A stretch of 64,000 nt of DNA from the NCBI RefSeq assembly GCF_947503385.1, contig NZ_CANNDO010000001.1:992001-1056000 (forward strand), in the 5' to 3' direction. How positions within the stretch are numbered: the first letter of the stretch is position 1; each line of letters starts with the position of its first letter. Of this stretch, positions 1 to 7,380 are shown in pieces. The translations under genes and the position numbers were made by a program. This stretch comes from an uncultured Tateyamaria sp. Its GTDB lineage: Bacteria; Pseudomonadota; Alphaproteobacteria; Rhodobacterales; Rhodobacteraceae. A model generated the notes under the pieces. That model did no database searches and had not been told where the DNA came from. It saw only the letters and a list, made by a program, of their open reading frames with translations.

Positions 1-924
1 TGCGCTGTGGCGCGCGATTGTCGCGGCGATGGCTCCGGTGGTTTCAGCAGAGGCGGTCACGCCACCACCGGTCAGGGTGACATCCCCCGTCTGGGTGATG
101 TCGATGTCACCATTGGCCTCAACATAAAATCCAAAGTGATCGCTGGATGTGGATTGGCCCGACGATTGGGCAAAGCGGGTTGAGAACACGCGCTGGTTCA
201 CGCCAACATCGCCGCTGCGGTCCACGACCAGCGTGCGTTGGCCACCATCCAGCGACACATTTCCGGTATTGGTGAATGTCACGTCGCCGCTGTCGTCCCG
301 CAGGCGGATTGCTCCAAACTGGCCCATGACAAAGTCGCGCTCGCCGCCCGGCGCAAAAATATTGGTGCGCCTGCTTGTCGTTGCGGTGACCGTGGGCCGC
401 GTGACGATGAGGTCGCCGGTGCGCGTGAGGTCGAGGCCTGTCCCGCTGAAGATGTTGAAGGTGCCAAAATTGGCGAGGTCAAATTCGGGTGTGTTGGTCA
501 CGTCGGACAATGTCGGCCCGGTAATGTCACCTGTCACGGTGCCGGTCACCGCTCCATCAGTCCGAATTTCAAAACCTGCACGCCGCGTCCGGCCAAAGCC
601 GGGATCAAGCACGGTGCCAAAGGTCGACAGATCGGCGTTCACGTTGATGTCCGCGCCGGTCGTATTCGTAAAACGCAGACCGGTGCCGCCGACCGCCTGC
701 GTCAGACTGTTGATGTTGATCGTGTCGAAACCACCGGTGACGGCCTGTCCGGTTGGCAGGGCCCCGTCGCAGGTAACGACGTTCCCCGTTGTCACGCAGG
801 ATGCGGACCCGACCGCCGGATAGAGTGCAGTTGTCAGTAACAAAGCGCCCAACGCGCCCATACGTGGCCACGTCACACACGGTTCGGCGTCGCCGGTTGG
901 CGCGCCCCAATTCAATAGATTCAT
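1..924 (-). CDS. Autotransporter-like exoprotein, N-terminal part (runs off left edge)
   Basis: The frame stays open for 308 codons from an ATG at 924 to the window edge, so the C-terminus is missing. The N-terminus (MNLLNWGAPTGDAEP) is followed by a hydrophobic stretch (ALGALLLTTALYPAVGSASC), which reads as a signal peptide after a long n-region. The rest is low in cysteine and rich in Gly, Thr, Asn and Asp, with many short beta-strand-like units (GDVTFTNTGNVSL, GDIDITQTGDVTL). That pattern is typical of the beta-helical passenger of type V autotransporters and related large exoproteins. An outer-membrane barrel domain would be expected at the unseen C-terminus. The gene is transcribed away from the beta-helix protein at 1334. 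Family-level assignment only; the exact role cannot be read from this part. Confidence 0.7.
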   Translation of the reverse strand, partial: MNLLNWGAPTGDAEPCVTWPRMGALGALLLTTALYPAVGSASCVTTGNVVTCDGALPTGQAVTGGFDTININSLTQAVGGTGLRFTNTTGADINVNADLSTFGTVLDPGFGRTRRAGFEIRTDGAVTGTVTGDITGPTLSDVTNTPEFDLANFGTFNIFSGTGLDLTRTGDLIVTRPTVTATTSRRTNIFAPGGERDFVMGQFGAIRLRDDSGDVTFTNTGNVSLDGGQRTLVVDRSGDVGVNQRVFSTRFAQSSGQSTSSDHFGFYVEANGDIDITQTGDVTLTGGGVTASAETTGAIAATIARHSA

Positions 925-1333
925 CTCAAATTCACCCCAGAAATACCATTTCTGACCACGAGGATAGAAGTGCGTGAAACCGATGGCGTCACCCAAATGG
1001 GTGAGATGAGGGCAGATAAAAGACGGGACCGCACGGTGCCTGCGCCGTTTGCCAGACAGGTATGCAGCAAAGGTGGCGGTCATCTGGAACGGCGGCAACC
1101 AACTGACAAGGCGGAGAAAGTGGCGGTGTGGGAGGCCGGTCCTTTTGCGGATCACAGGCTGTGCGCCGTGCGCGTGGTGTTGCCTGCCATTGCAAGGCTG
1201 CGCACGCCCCTCCCACGTCCCGTTAACCCCTTGTTGATACTTCCCCCTACCGCGATGGCTGGGTGTCCGGCCTTGGGTGTGACTGGTGGCCGTTCGGGCG
1301 CACCACGCCCGTCGAGACAAAAGGGAAATTTGG
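925..1333. other. Divergent intergenic region, no convincing gene
   Basis: This 409-bp gap separates two divergently transcribed surface-protein genes and should hold both promoters. Open frames here have poor composition and no recognisable protein. The only notable motif is a CtrA-like half-site pair at 1223-1237. No tRNA-like fold was seen. Confidence 0.5.
1223..1237 (+). promoter_or_regulatory. CtrA-like box candidate (TTAA-N7-TTGA)
   Basis: The sequence TTAACCCCTTGTTGA lies about 97 bp before the beta-helix gene start. It matches one half of the alphaproteobacterial CtrA consensus TTAA-N7-TTAA exactly and the other half with one change. It could easily be chance. Confidence 0.2.
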
Positions 1334-3616
1334 ATGAACAAAGCGATCACTGATGGCGTGCTGCTGATGCCGCCTGCCTTTGCAAACGGTCTGGATGTCT
1401 GGTCGAGCGGTGATGGCACCCCGGGCTCGGACACGTATGAAAATGCGTCCAACGCGGCCTTTGTGCCTGCGGATCAGGACTTTGGCGGCTGTCTGGAGTT
1501 GCAGAAGACATCTGGCACGACGCGGGTGCGGTACATGGGGCAGACGCCGCTGTTGCCGGGCTGCTATCTGCGCATAACGGCCCGGATCAAGGCGATTGCG
1601 GGCAACCTGCCATCGGTGCGCATTGCGGGCTATGCAGCGCGGTCGAACGGGTCTGCTGTTGGCGGTGTGGACACCACTGCCGATGTGGTGACGCTGACCA
1701 GCTACGGGTCTGTGGTCGAAGTGTCGGCCATTGTCGGCGCGGGCAACCGGAGCGGTGTGGACCTCGTTTGGGGGGCGGAGCCGGTCTATGGCCACTTTGG
1801 CCTTGACCTGACGGGGCCGAATGGCGGGGTCGTGCGTATCGACGATCTGGTGATCGAAGACATCTCATCGGTATTCCTGAGCGATCTGGTGTCGGTGGTC
1901 GACGTGCGGGATTATGGCGCGGTGGGCGATGGCACCACAGATGACAGTGCCGCCTTTGACGCCGCAGATGCGGCGGCGAACGGGCGCACGGTTCTGGTGT
2001 CCGAAGGCACCTTTCGGCTGAATTCGGATGTGGCGTTCAACAACTCTGTGCGTTTTGAAGGCACGGTGAGTATGCCCGATACGGCCATGCTGCTGATCCG
2101 CAAGAACTACAGCCTGCCCACCTATATCGACGCTTTCGGCGACGAGGTTCTGGGGTTCAAAAAGGCGTTTCAGGCGCTGCTGAACAATTCCGACCATGAC
2201 AGTCTGGACATGGAAGGGCGGCGCATCGCGCTGACCGAGCCAATTGATATGCAGGCGGCCGTGCCGAACCGCACCACCTTTGCCACGCGGCGGGTGGTAA
2301 AGAACGGCCAGATCGAGGCGGTGGGCGATGATTGGTCGACCGTTGTTGCAACCAGTCAGGCGACCTATTCCGCGTCGAATTCGCGCAAGCTGACCAATGT
2401 GACCAATGTGGCGAACGTGCCCGTGGGCGCGCTGGTGCAGGCCAATGGTGTCGGGCGCGAGATTTATGTGCGGTCAAAGAATGTGGGCGCACAGGAGATC
2501 GAGCTGAACGCGCCGCTCTATGACGCCGAGGGCACGCAGACCTACACGTTCCGCCGGTTCGATTACCTGCTGGATTTCTCGGGCTTTGCCAGCCTGTCGC
2601 TGTTCATCATGAGCGACATCGAATTTCAGTGTAACAGCAAGTGCAGTGCTGTCTTGCTGTCGCCCGGCGGTCCTGTGAAGGAATTTCAGGACTGCTATTT
2701 CAGCCGCCCCAAGGATCGTGGGATCACCTCGATCGGGGAGGGTTGTCAGGGGATGCTGATCAATCGGTGCCAGTTCCTGTCCGCCGAAGAGCCGCTGGAT
2801 GTCGCTGACCGTGTCAGCATCGGGATGAACGTCAATGCCAACGATGTGAAGCTGAAGGATTGCCGGGCCACGCGGTTCCGTCACTGGGCGGTGATGGACG
2901 GCCAGAACCACCTGATTTCGGGCAACCACTTCTTCCAGGGTGACAACGTGCCCAGCGGTGTGCGCACCGCCGGGATCATCCTGCAAGAGAATTTTTCGGC
3001 CTCGATGATCACCGGCAACTACATCGACAATTGCTTTATCGAGTGGACAAATGAACGTGACCCGACGCCGGCCTTTTCGGGAGGTTTTTCGTTCAGCGCG
3101 CTGACGATTTCCGACAATGTCTATCTGAGCGGGGACGTCGCACCGTGGTTCACCTACATCGTGGTCAAGCCGTTTGCGGCCGGTCATTTTCTGAACGGTG
3201 TGACGATCACAGGCAACCGGTTCCGCAGCATCAACGGGTCCATCGTGCGGGCGGAAAGCGTCGACACCAGCTTTGCCGACCTGGACCACAGCCGGAACAA
3301 GGATGTGTGTTTCACCGGCAATTCGTATCACAACGTACAGGAGCAGGCGCACAATCCGCTGCACATCGAGTATACGCAAAACTCTAATGCGCAGACGTGG
3401 ACCATCGACACCAACAACCAGTTGCCGTTCGAAGCGTATTGCCGGTCGGTGGATGCCGTTGTGGCGATTGGCGACATCCGCAACTCCAGCAACGCCAAGC
3501 AGTTTCAAGCGCCCGTGGCGCGTGGGCGTGCTGGGTTGAACGACGATCAGTTCACGCTGGAATGGGGCACCTCTGTGCGTGGTCCGATCCGTGCAACCGT
3601 GCGGATGGACGGCTAG
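1334..3616 (+). CDS. Right-handed parallel beta-helix / pectate-lyase-superfamily protein
   Basis: The protein is 760 residues. I start it at the ATG at 1334 (MNKAITDGVLLMPPAF), with AAGGG about 8 nt upstream, rather than at the in-frame GTG at 1286, whose added residues look non-coding. Residues 1 to about 185 look like a beta-sandwich module. The stretch VVDVRDYGAVGDGTTDDSAA around residue 190 is the classic opening of the pectate-lyase-superfamily (PF12708-type) beta-helix, also seen in glycosyl hydrolase 28-related proteins and phage tailspikes. Downstream are many short beta-helix rungs with ITGN-type turns (for example SASMITGNYIDN and VTITGNRFRS). There is no clear signal peptide. It probably binds or cleaves a polysaccharide, perhaps in exopolysaccharide processing; the substrate is unknown and catalytic residues cannot be assigned by eye. 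Confidence 0.75.
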   Translation: MNKAITDGVLLMPPAFANGLDVWSSGDGTPGSDTYENASNAAFVPADQDFGGCLELQKTSGTTRVRYMGQTPLLPGCYLRITARIKAIAGNLPSVRIAGYAARSNGSAVGGVDTTADVVTLTSYGSVVEVSAIVGAGNRSGVDLVWGAEPVYGHFGLDLTGPNGGVVRIDDLVIEDISSVFLSDLVSVVDVRDYGAVGDGTTDDSAAFDAADAAANGRTVLVSEGTFRLNSDVAFNNSVRFEGTVSMPDTAMLLIRKNYSLPTYIDAFGDEVLGFKKAFQALLNNSDHDSLDMEGRRIALTEPIDMQAAVPNRTTFATRRVVKNGQIEAVGDDWSTVVATSQATYSASNSRKLTNVTNVANVPVGALVQANGVGREIYVRSKNVGAQEIELNAPLYDAEGTQTYTFRRFDYLLDFSGFASLSLFIMSDIEFQCNSKCSAVLLSPGGPVKEFQDCYFSRPKDRGITSIGEGCQGMLINRCQFLSAEEPLDVADRVSIGMNVNANDVKLKDCRATRFRHWAVMDGQNHLISGNHFFQGDNVPSGVRTAGIILQENFSASMITGNYIDNCFIEWTNERDPTPAFSGGFSFSALTISDNVYLSGDVAPWFTYIVVKPFAAGHFLNGVTITGNRFRSINGSIVRAESVDTSFADLDHSRNKDVCFTGNSYHNVQEQAHNPLHIEYTQNSNAQTWTIDTNNQLPFEAYCRSVDAVVAIGDIRNSSNAKQFQAPVARGRAGLNDDQFTLEWGTSVRGPIRATVRMDG

Positions 3617-3634
3617 GGCTGCGCCCCGGTTGAT

Positions 3635-4285
3635 CTAAAATTCCTGCCAGAGGCCGAGCCGGAGCGACACGTCGCCCTGCTCGGCCTCGAACCCGATCTG
3701 GTAGCTGGGTTTCTTTTCGCGCGGCTGCCAGATCAGTGAGGGGGCCAGCGTCAGGCTGGTTGCGTCCTCCGTCCCGCTGACAAAAACCTGCATCATGATC
3801 TTTGTAGTGTCCGTGATGCCAAGGCCCAGCGTCGTGTCGAGTTTGGCCGTGTGCGCCGCACCGGCCAGCGACCACTCCACCGCAAAATCGACCGCAAGCC
3901 AGCCGTATTTCTCCCGCCACTTGATCCCGCGCCCGTAGCTGAGCCCGGTGCGGAGCAGCGGCTCCGTTTCGGAATTCAGCGTTGCCCCCAGACCGATTTC
4001 GTAGGCCAGTTTGTAGGCGCGGTCACCTGTCGGGATGGGCAGGCGCGCAAAGGCAAAGCCCGAGCCGCCCGCAAGCTGTCCGACAACCATGTTCGCGTCC
4101 ACCTTGATGCCAAGGGTTAGCTTGGGCCGGACGCCATATTCGAAATAGAGCGCACCGTCACTGTGCCCGTCCGCCCCTTGCAGCACTGATGATGTTAGAA
4201 AACCTGTCCCCTGCGCGCGCAGCCACGCGCCGCCATGGCAGGTCGTGGCCCAGACGAGGGCGGCAATGGTCAGGATCAGGCGCAA
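3635..4285 (-). CDS. Small outer-membrane beta-barrel-like protein
   Basis: The protein is 216 residues with an N-terminal signal peptide (MRLILTIAALVWATTCHGGA). After it come alternating hydrophobic and polar segments that look like transmembrane beta strands (ALYFEYGVRPKLTLGIKVDAN, YKLAYEIGLGATL). The last residue is Phe (LGLWQEF), as expected for a barrel inserted by the BAM complex. No named family is recognised. It converges on the beta-helix gene, with 18 bp between the stops, and is divergent from the DUF427 gene. Function unknown; envelope location is inferred. Confidence 0.7.
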   Translation of the reverse strand: MRLILTIAALVWATTCHGGAWLRAQGTGFLTSSVLQGADGHSDGALYFEYGVRPKLTLGIKVDANMVVGQLAGGSGFAFARLPIPTGDRAYKLAYEIGLGATLNSETEPLLRTGLSYGRGIKWREKYGWLAVDFAVEWSLAGAAHTAKLDTTLGLGITDTTKIMMQVFVSGTEDATSLTLAPSLIWQPREKKPSYQIGFEAEQGDVSLRLGLWQEF

Positions 4286-4327
4286 TCTTCCGCTCCTTAA
4301 AGCAGGGTTAATTTGCGCCGATCTTGG

Positions 4328-4342
4328 TTAACAATTGGTTAG
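4328..4342 (+). promoter_or_regulatory. CtrA-like box candidate (TTAA-N7-TTAG)
   Basis: TTAACAATTGGTTAG sits in the divergent gap between the barrel-like gene (start 4285) and the DUF427 gene (start 4380). One half matches the CtrA consensus exactly and the other differs by one base. This is consistent with cell-cycle or motility control of an envelope gene, but it is not proven. Confidence 0.25.
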
Positions 4343-4379
4343 GCTGGTCCGGAGTGATGTCTGGCTTAGATGGCAGCCT

Positions 4380-4850
4380 ATGACTTTGCCCGCCGAAAAT
4401 GTGCAATCCTATCCGCGCCCTCCGACGCTTGAGCCTGTGACGCATGAGATCCGGGTCGAACTGGGGGACGCGCCGGTGGCGCAAAGCTCTGCCGCGCTGC
4501 GTGTGCTGGAGACGCACCATGCGCCGACCTACTACATCCCGCCCGAAGACGTTGTTGCAGACCTCTCCGCCGCGCCGGGCGGATCGTTCTGCGAGTGGAA
4601 GGGGCACGCCGCCTATTGGACAGTCCACGCCGGGGGCATTTCGGCACAGGCCGCTGCGTGGAGCTATGCACGCCCGACGCCCCGCTTTGCCGCGTTGGCG
4701 GGCTATCTTGCGTTCTATCCGGGCCTCATGGGTGCCTGTTGGGTCGGAGGGGTGCGGGTCACGCCGCAACCGGGTGATTTCTATGGTGGCTGGGTGACGC
4801 CGAACTTGCAGGGGATTGTCAAAGGGGACGCGGCAACGCGCCACTGGTAG
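4380..4850 (+). CDS. DUF427 domain protein
   Basis: The protein is 156 residues and begins MTLPAENVQSYPRPP, a typical start for this family. The frame extends 45 nt further upstream, but those residues look non-coding. Conserved DUF427 features visible are YYIPPEDV, then FCEWKGHAAYWTV, then AWSYARPTP and a final Gly/Trp-rich segment (FYGGWVTPNLQG). DUF427 proteins are small single-domain soluble proteins of unknown biochemical function, common in Proteobacteria and Actinobacteria. The gene may share a promoter region with the following small zinc-ribbon gene. Confidence 0.85.
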   Translation: MTLPAENVQSYPRPPTLEPVTHEIRVELGDAPVAQSSAALRVLETHHAPTYYIPPEDVVADLSAAPGGSFCEWKGHAAYWTVHAGGISAQAAAWSYARPTPRFAALAGYLAFYPGLMGACWVGGVRVTPQPGDFYGGWVTPNLQGIVKGDAATRHW

Positions 4851-4912
4851 CTGGTTTTTTGCCGGTTCCGCCCCCATCTTGTGCCAAGACAACCCAACAC
4901 AGGAGCCCCCAT

Positions 4913-5182
4913 ATGAAATGTCCTATCGATGGCACAGCACTGGTGATCACAGATCGCAGCGGCGTCGAAATCGATTATTGCCCGCAGTGCCGCGGGGTCT
5001 GGCTGGACCGGGGAGAGTTGGACAAAATCCTCGAACGTTCCGCTGCCTATACCGCGCCACCGCCGCCGCCACAGGCGATGGGCCGTCAGGATTATGACGA
5101 TGACTACGATGACGAACCGCGGCGCCGGAAAAAGCGCAAGGGCGGTTTCGGGGACGTTCTGGGCGACATCTTTGATTTTTAG
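4913..5182 (+). CDS. Zinc-ribbon (TFIIB-type) small protein
   Basis: The protein is 89 residues. The ATG at 4913 has AGGAG 8 nt upstream. The N-terminal 45 residues form a zf-TFIIB-like ribbon with CPIDG at residue 3 and CPQCRGVWLDRGELDKI, giving the CxxxG and CxxCxGxWLDxGEL signature of this family. The C-terminal half is a Pro-rich linker followed by an acidic DYDDDYDD run and a basic RRRKKRKGG run, ending FGDVLGDIFDF. It probably binds one zinc ion. The role is unknown; related proteins are small, widespread and uncharacterised. Confidence 0.85.
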   Translation: MKCPIDGTALVITDRSGVEIDYCPQCRGVWLDRGELDKILERSAAYTAPPPPPQAMGRQDYDDDYDDEPRRRKKRKGGFGDVLGDIFDF

Positions 5183-5263
5183 CGGTGCGCGCGGCGCGCC
5201 GCGTTGCGCGTGCCCTGAGAACACACAATAGCCGGTGCGTTTGGAGGCGCCTTCCCGCAGCCC

Positions 5264-5686
5264 TCAGGCGACAGGCGCTTTGGCACAGGCGCGAAAGTCC
5301 TGCACCGGACCGGCCGCACTGTCCAGCGACAGCGTAACGGCAGCCGTCTGGGTAAAGGCGGTGGCCGTTGCATTGAACTCCAACCCGTCGAGCACATTGC
5401 CAAAGCCCGCATCGGTCACGGTGAGGGTCTTGCCCCGGACCGCGTGGCGGGTGGTTGAAATAGTGTTTGGCTGTGCCCCGTCAAAGCGGATGGAAAACGC
5501 GGGCGCGCTGGGCCACCCCTCCGGATTGCTGATGGCGATGGCATAGAGAGAGGCGGCGTGATCGTACGTCACTGTGACGCCCGCGCCACCCTCAATGTGG
5601 CTCAGCGTGCAGATTGGCGTGGGTGAAAAATCCCACGCATGGGCGGGTGCGGCGAGCCAGACAAGGGCGGCTGCGGCGCGGATCAT
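5264..5686 (-). CDS. Secreted or periplasmic hypothetical protein
   Basis: The protein is 140 residues with a signal peptide (MIRAAAALVWLAAPAHAWD). The mature part contains two cysteines (ICTLSHIEG near the start, FRACAKAPVA at the end), which could form a disulfide in the periplasm. It overlaps the stop of the upstream VOC gene by 4 bp (ATGA), so the two genes are translationally coupled. Unnamed proteins of this kind occur in roseobacters; no function can be assigned. Confidence 0.75.
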   Translation of the reverse strand: MIRAAAALVWLAAPAHAWDFSPTPICTLSHIEGGAGVTVTYDHAASLYAIAISNPEGWPSAPAFSIRFDGAQPNTISTTRHAVRGKTLTVTDAGFGNVLDGLEFNATATAFTQTAAVTLSLDSAAGPVQDFRACAKAPVA

Positions 5687-6066
5687 GCGGGTTCTGTGCT
5701 CAGGTCAAAATCGACGTGGATGTGGTTGCCATCGGGGTCTTCGACGTTGACCTGCACGATGTCGGTGCCGGGCACGTGGCCCAGCCGGGGTTCGATATCA
5801 TGCGCGGCGAGCGTGTCGAGGAAGGTCTGATAGCCGGTTGCGCGAAACGCCACATGTTCCATCCGCACGCCGTCATACCCCGTGGGGGCGGTGTCGACTT
5901 CGACCAGATGCACGACGGGTGTTGCGCCCAGATAAAGCCATGCGCCGGGGATGTCGAAAGGCGGGCGGGGCCCTGCGTGCAGGTCCAGCACCTCGGCATA
6001 CCAGCTTTGCATGGCGGCGAGGTTTTGGGTGAGGATATTGACGTGATCAAAGGCGGTCAGGGGCAT
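5683..6066 (-). CDS. VOC / glyoxalase-fold protein
   Basis: The protein is 127 residues and starts MPLTAFDHVNILTQNLAAMQ. The in-frame extension upstream to 6129 has unlike composition and was left out. The fold signature is clear: DHVNI at the first strand, WYAEVLDLHAGPRPPFD, HLVEVD, MEHVAFRA at the start of the second repeat, and VQVNVEDPDGNHIHVDF at the end. His and Glu residues at these positions would bind a divalent metal. VOC enzymes include glyoxalase I, fosfomycin-resistance proteins and ring-cleavage dioxygenases; the substrate cannot be told here. It is coupled to the secreted protein downstream. Confidence 0.85.
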   Translation of the reverse strand: MPLTAFDHVNILTQNLAAMQSWYAEVLDLHAGPRPPFDIPGAWLYLGATPVVHLVEVDTAPTGYDGVRMEHVAFRATGYQTFLDTLAAHDIEPRLGHVPGTDIVQVNVEDPDGNHIHVDFDLSTEPA

Positions 6067-6388
6067 GGGGTGGAGGTTAGAGCAGCGTTGCGGGCTTGTT
6101 AAGCCTTTGTGAGATTGTGAATACGACACGGACCGCGATAGCCACGCGAGCGCGGTGTATATCGTTCTAATGTGAGCGGATGGCGGGGTTTCGCAGAGGG
6201 ACGGTGTTTTGGTGTTCGGCGTTACCCGTGGGTAACTTAAGTAATTGGTATTGTGTCTTAAAATTTGGTTTTCTATGTGTGCGGTTCAAGCCGGGGCGAA
6301 GGACAAAGTGCACGTGTTGTCGTCTGTGCGCAGAGATCAGGCCTTTGAGCCCAGCCAGGAAAGCCTGCAACACTCCGCTTTGATCTGA

Positions 6389-6432
6389 GCGCCTGCCCGA
6401 CAGGCACTGTCGGGCCGCGCCGACCCTCCCCC
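6389..6432 (-). repeat. GC-rich intergenic repeat, copy 1
   Basis: Read on the minus strand, this element runs GGGGGAGGGTCGGCGCGG and then GCCCGACAGTGCCTGTCGGG. It aligns with the plus-strand element at 6656-6699 with a one-base offset and a few substitutions. The shared core has the form GCCCG-N3-GTGCC-N3/4-GGGC-N-GGCG, an imperfect palindrome able to fold into a hairpin. The copies are inverted relative to each other. Confidence 0.5.
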
Positions 6433-6438
6433 GTCAAA

Positions 6439-6456
6439 CCGGAGGTTTGCCTCCGG
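6439..6456. other. Hairpin CCGGAGG-TTTG-CCTCCGG
   Basis: A perfect 7-bp stem with a TTTG loop. The flanks also pair partly (CTCCCCCGT with ACGGGAG), so the full structure is a long imperfect hairpin next to repeat copy 1. No T-run follows on either strand, so it is not a classical terminator. Confidence 0.5.
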
Positions 6457-6655
6457 CAAAACGGGAGGCGCGATTGCGCCACCCCTCGGGTCGGCGTGTG
6501 AAAGATCCATAGAATGTTGCGACCTATTTGACCCGGGTTATGGCGACACGAGCTGTGCCAGACCTGGAGGGCGCTTCGATCGCGTTGGTCGGTGCAAGTG
6601 CTTCAAAGAATAGATGTCGAGTGAGTTGCGAAGTCCCTCGCCAATAGCGCCCTAC

Positions 6656-6699
6656 GGGGGTAGGTCGGGCGCTGCCCGGCGGTGCCGCTGGGCGGGCGT
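6656..6699 (+). repeat. GC-rich intergenic repeat, copy 2
   Basis: This plus-strand copy reads GGGGGTAGGTCGGGCGC and then TGCCCGGCGGTGCCGCTGGG. It is the partner of the minus-strand element at 6389-6432 and keeps the same palindromic core. It lies 43 bp beyond the end of the HEPN-like gene. Confidence 0.5.
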
Positions 6700-6741
6700 C
6701 GGCCCCAACGTGATCTCAATAAAATGCTACTGTGATTGCCA

Positions 6742-7377
6742 CTATGGTGTCACGGCTTCGAGTTTTTGGCATTCAATAAGACAGTTGTCGATCAAATCGG
6801 CGGCTTTGCCCTCTGAGAACCGATTACGCCTCAGATAGGCTTCAGAGGCAATAATCTCTTTAGTTAAACTCAGAGCGCCGCTTGTTATTCGAGGAAGTCC
6901 AGCAATTTCAATCGACCAAGATACAACTTGGAAATGTACGAACTCGTTTCGCCAATTGTGAAGCCGCCACAGGTCCCGGATCTGAGGCGATGCACAGTCG
7001 TCAAACCGCTGGGGAATATCGGTATTTAGGCCGTCCGGTAGCCGTCTCAAAAGACCGGGCAGATTCTGCATTTTCGGCGCTGGGAAAGCCATTTCTTCCG
7101 GTGGCAAAGTCCCTTGCTTTTTCGCAGTGGTTTTTTCGCGGTCGTTCTCAAAGTAATCTAACAGATCAGTTTCGCTCCGTTTCGATAGAGCGCCACCGCC
7201 ATTCGTTCTCGTCAGGATGCATACTGCTGCTCCTTGCAAAGCGGCGTGTGTGCATAGGACCACCTGCTTCCAAAAAAGGGGGTTCCCTGAGGTCGCCTGA
7301 AGTCCGGCTAAAGCAGAATGTAGTGACGCTTCAACGTCAATAAACTCATCAAATTCGACATAGTCGATTTTCGACAT
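6742..7377 (-). CDS. Putative HEPN-domain protein
   Basis: The protein is 211 residues, mostly helical in appearance, with no signal peptide or membrane segment. Near residues 141-150 it has LHNWRNEFVHFQ. The R-N-E-F-V-H part fits the R-phi-x3-H-type (RX4-6H) motif of HEPN domains, with the usual polar residue after the Arg. HEPN proteins include RNases in toxin-antitoxin, abortive-infection and CRISPR systems. The ATG is 3 bp after the uvrB stop on the same strand, so the two are probably co-transcribed. Composition is less GC-rich than the neighbours, suggesting acquisition. No partner nucleotidyltransferase or antitoxin is next to it. The assignment rests on the motif and overall look only. 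Confidence 0.5.
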   Translation of the reverse strand: MSKIDYVEFDEFIDVEASLHSALAGLQATSGNPLFWKQVVLCTHAALQGAAVCILTRTNGGGALSKRSETDLLDYFENDREKTTAKKQGTLPPEEMAFPAPKMQNLPGLLRRLPDGLNTDIPQRFDDCASPQIRDLWRLHNWRNEFVHFQVVSWSIEIAGLPRITSGALSLTKEIIASEAYLRRNRFSEGKAADLIDNCLIECQKLEAVTP

Positions 7378-7380
7378 CTC

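Larger units (their letters stand above)
6067..6741. other. Gene-poor region with GC-rich inverted repeats
   Basis: About 670 bp with no convincing protein-coding frame. It holds two inverted copies of a 44-nt GC-rich repeat (6389-6432 and 6656-6699), a hairpin at 6439-6456 and more AT-rich blocks between them (for example 6230-6300). The region separates the VOC gene from the HEPN-like gene and may be a junction of acquired DNA. Confidence 0.5.
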
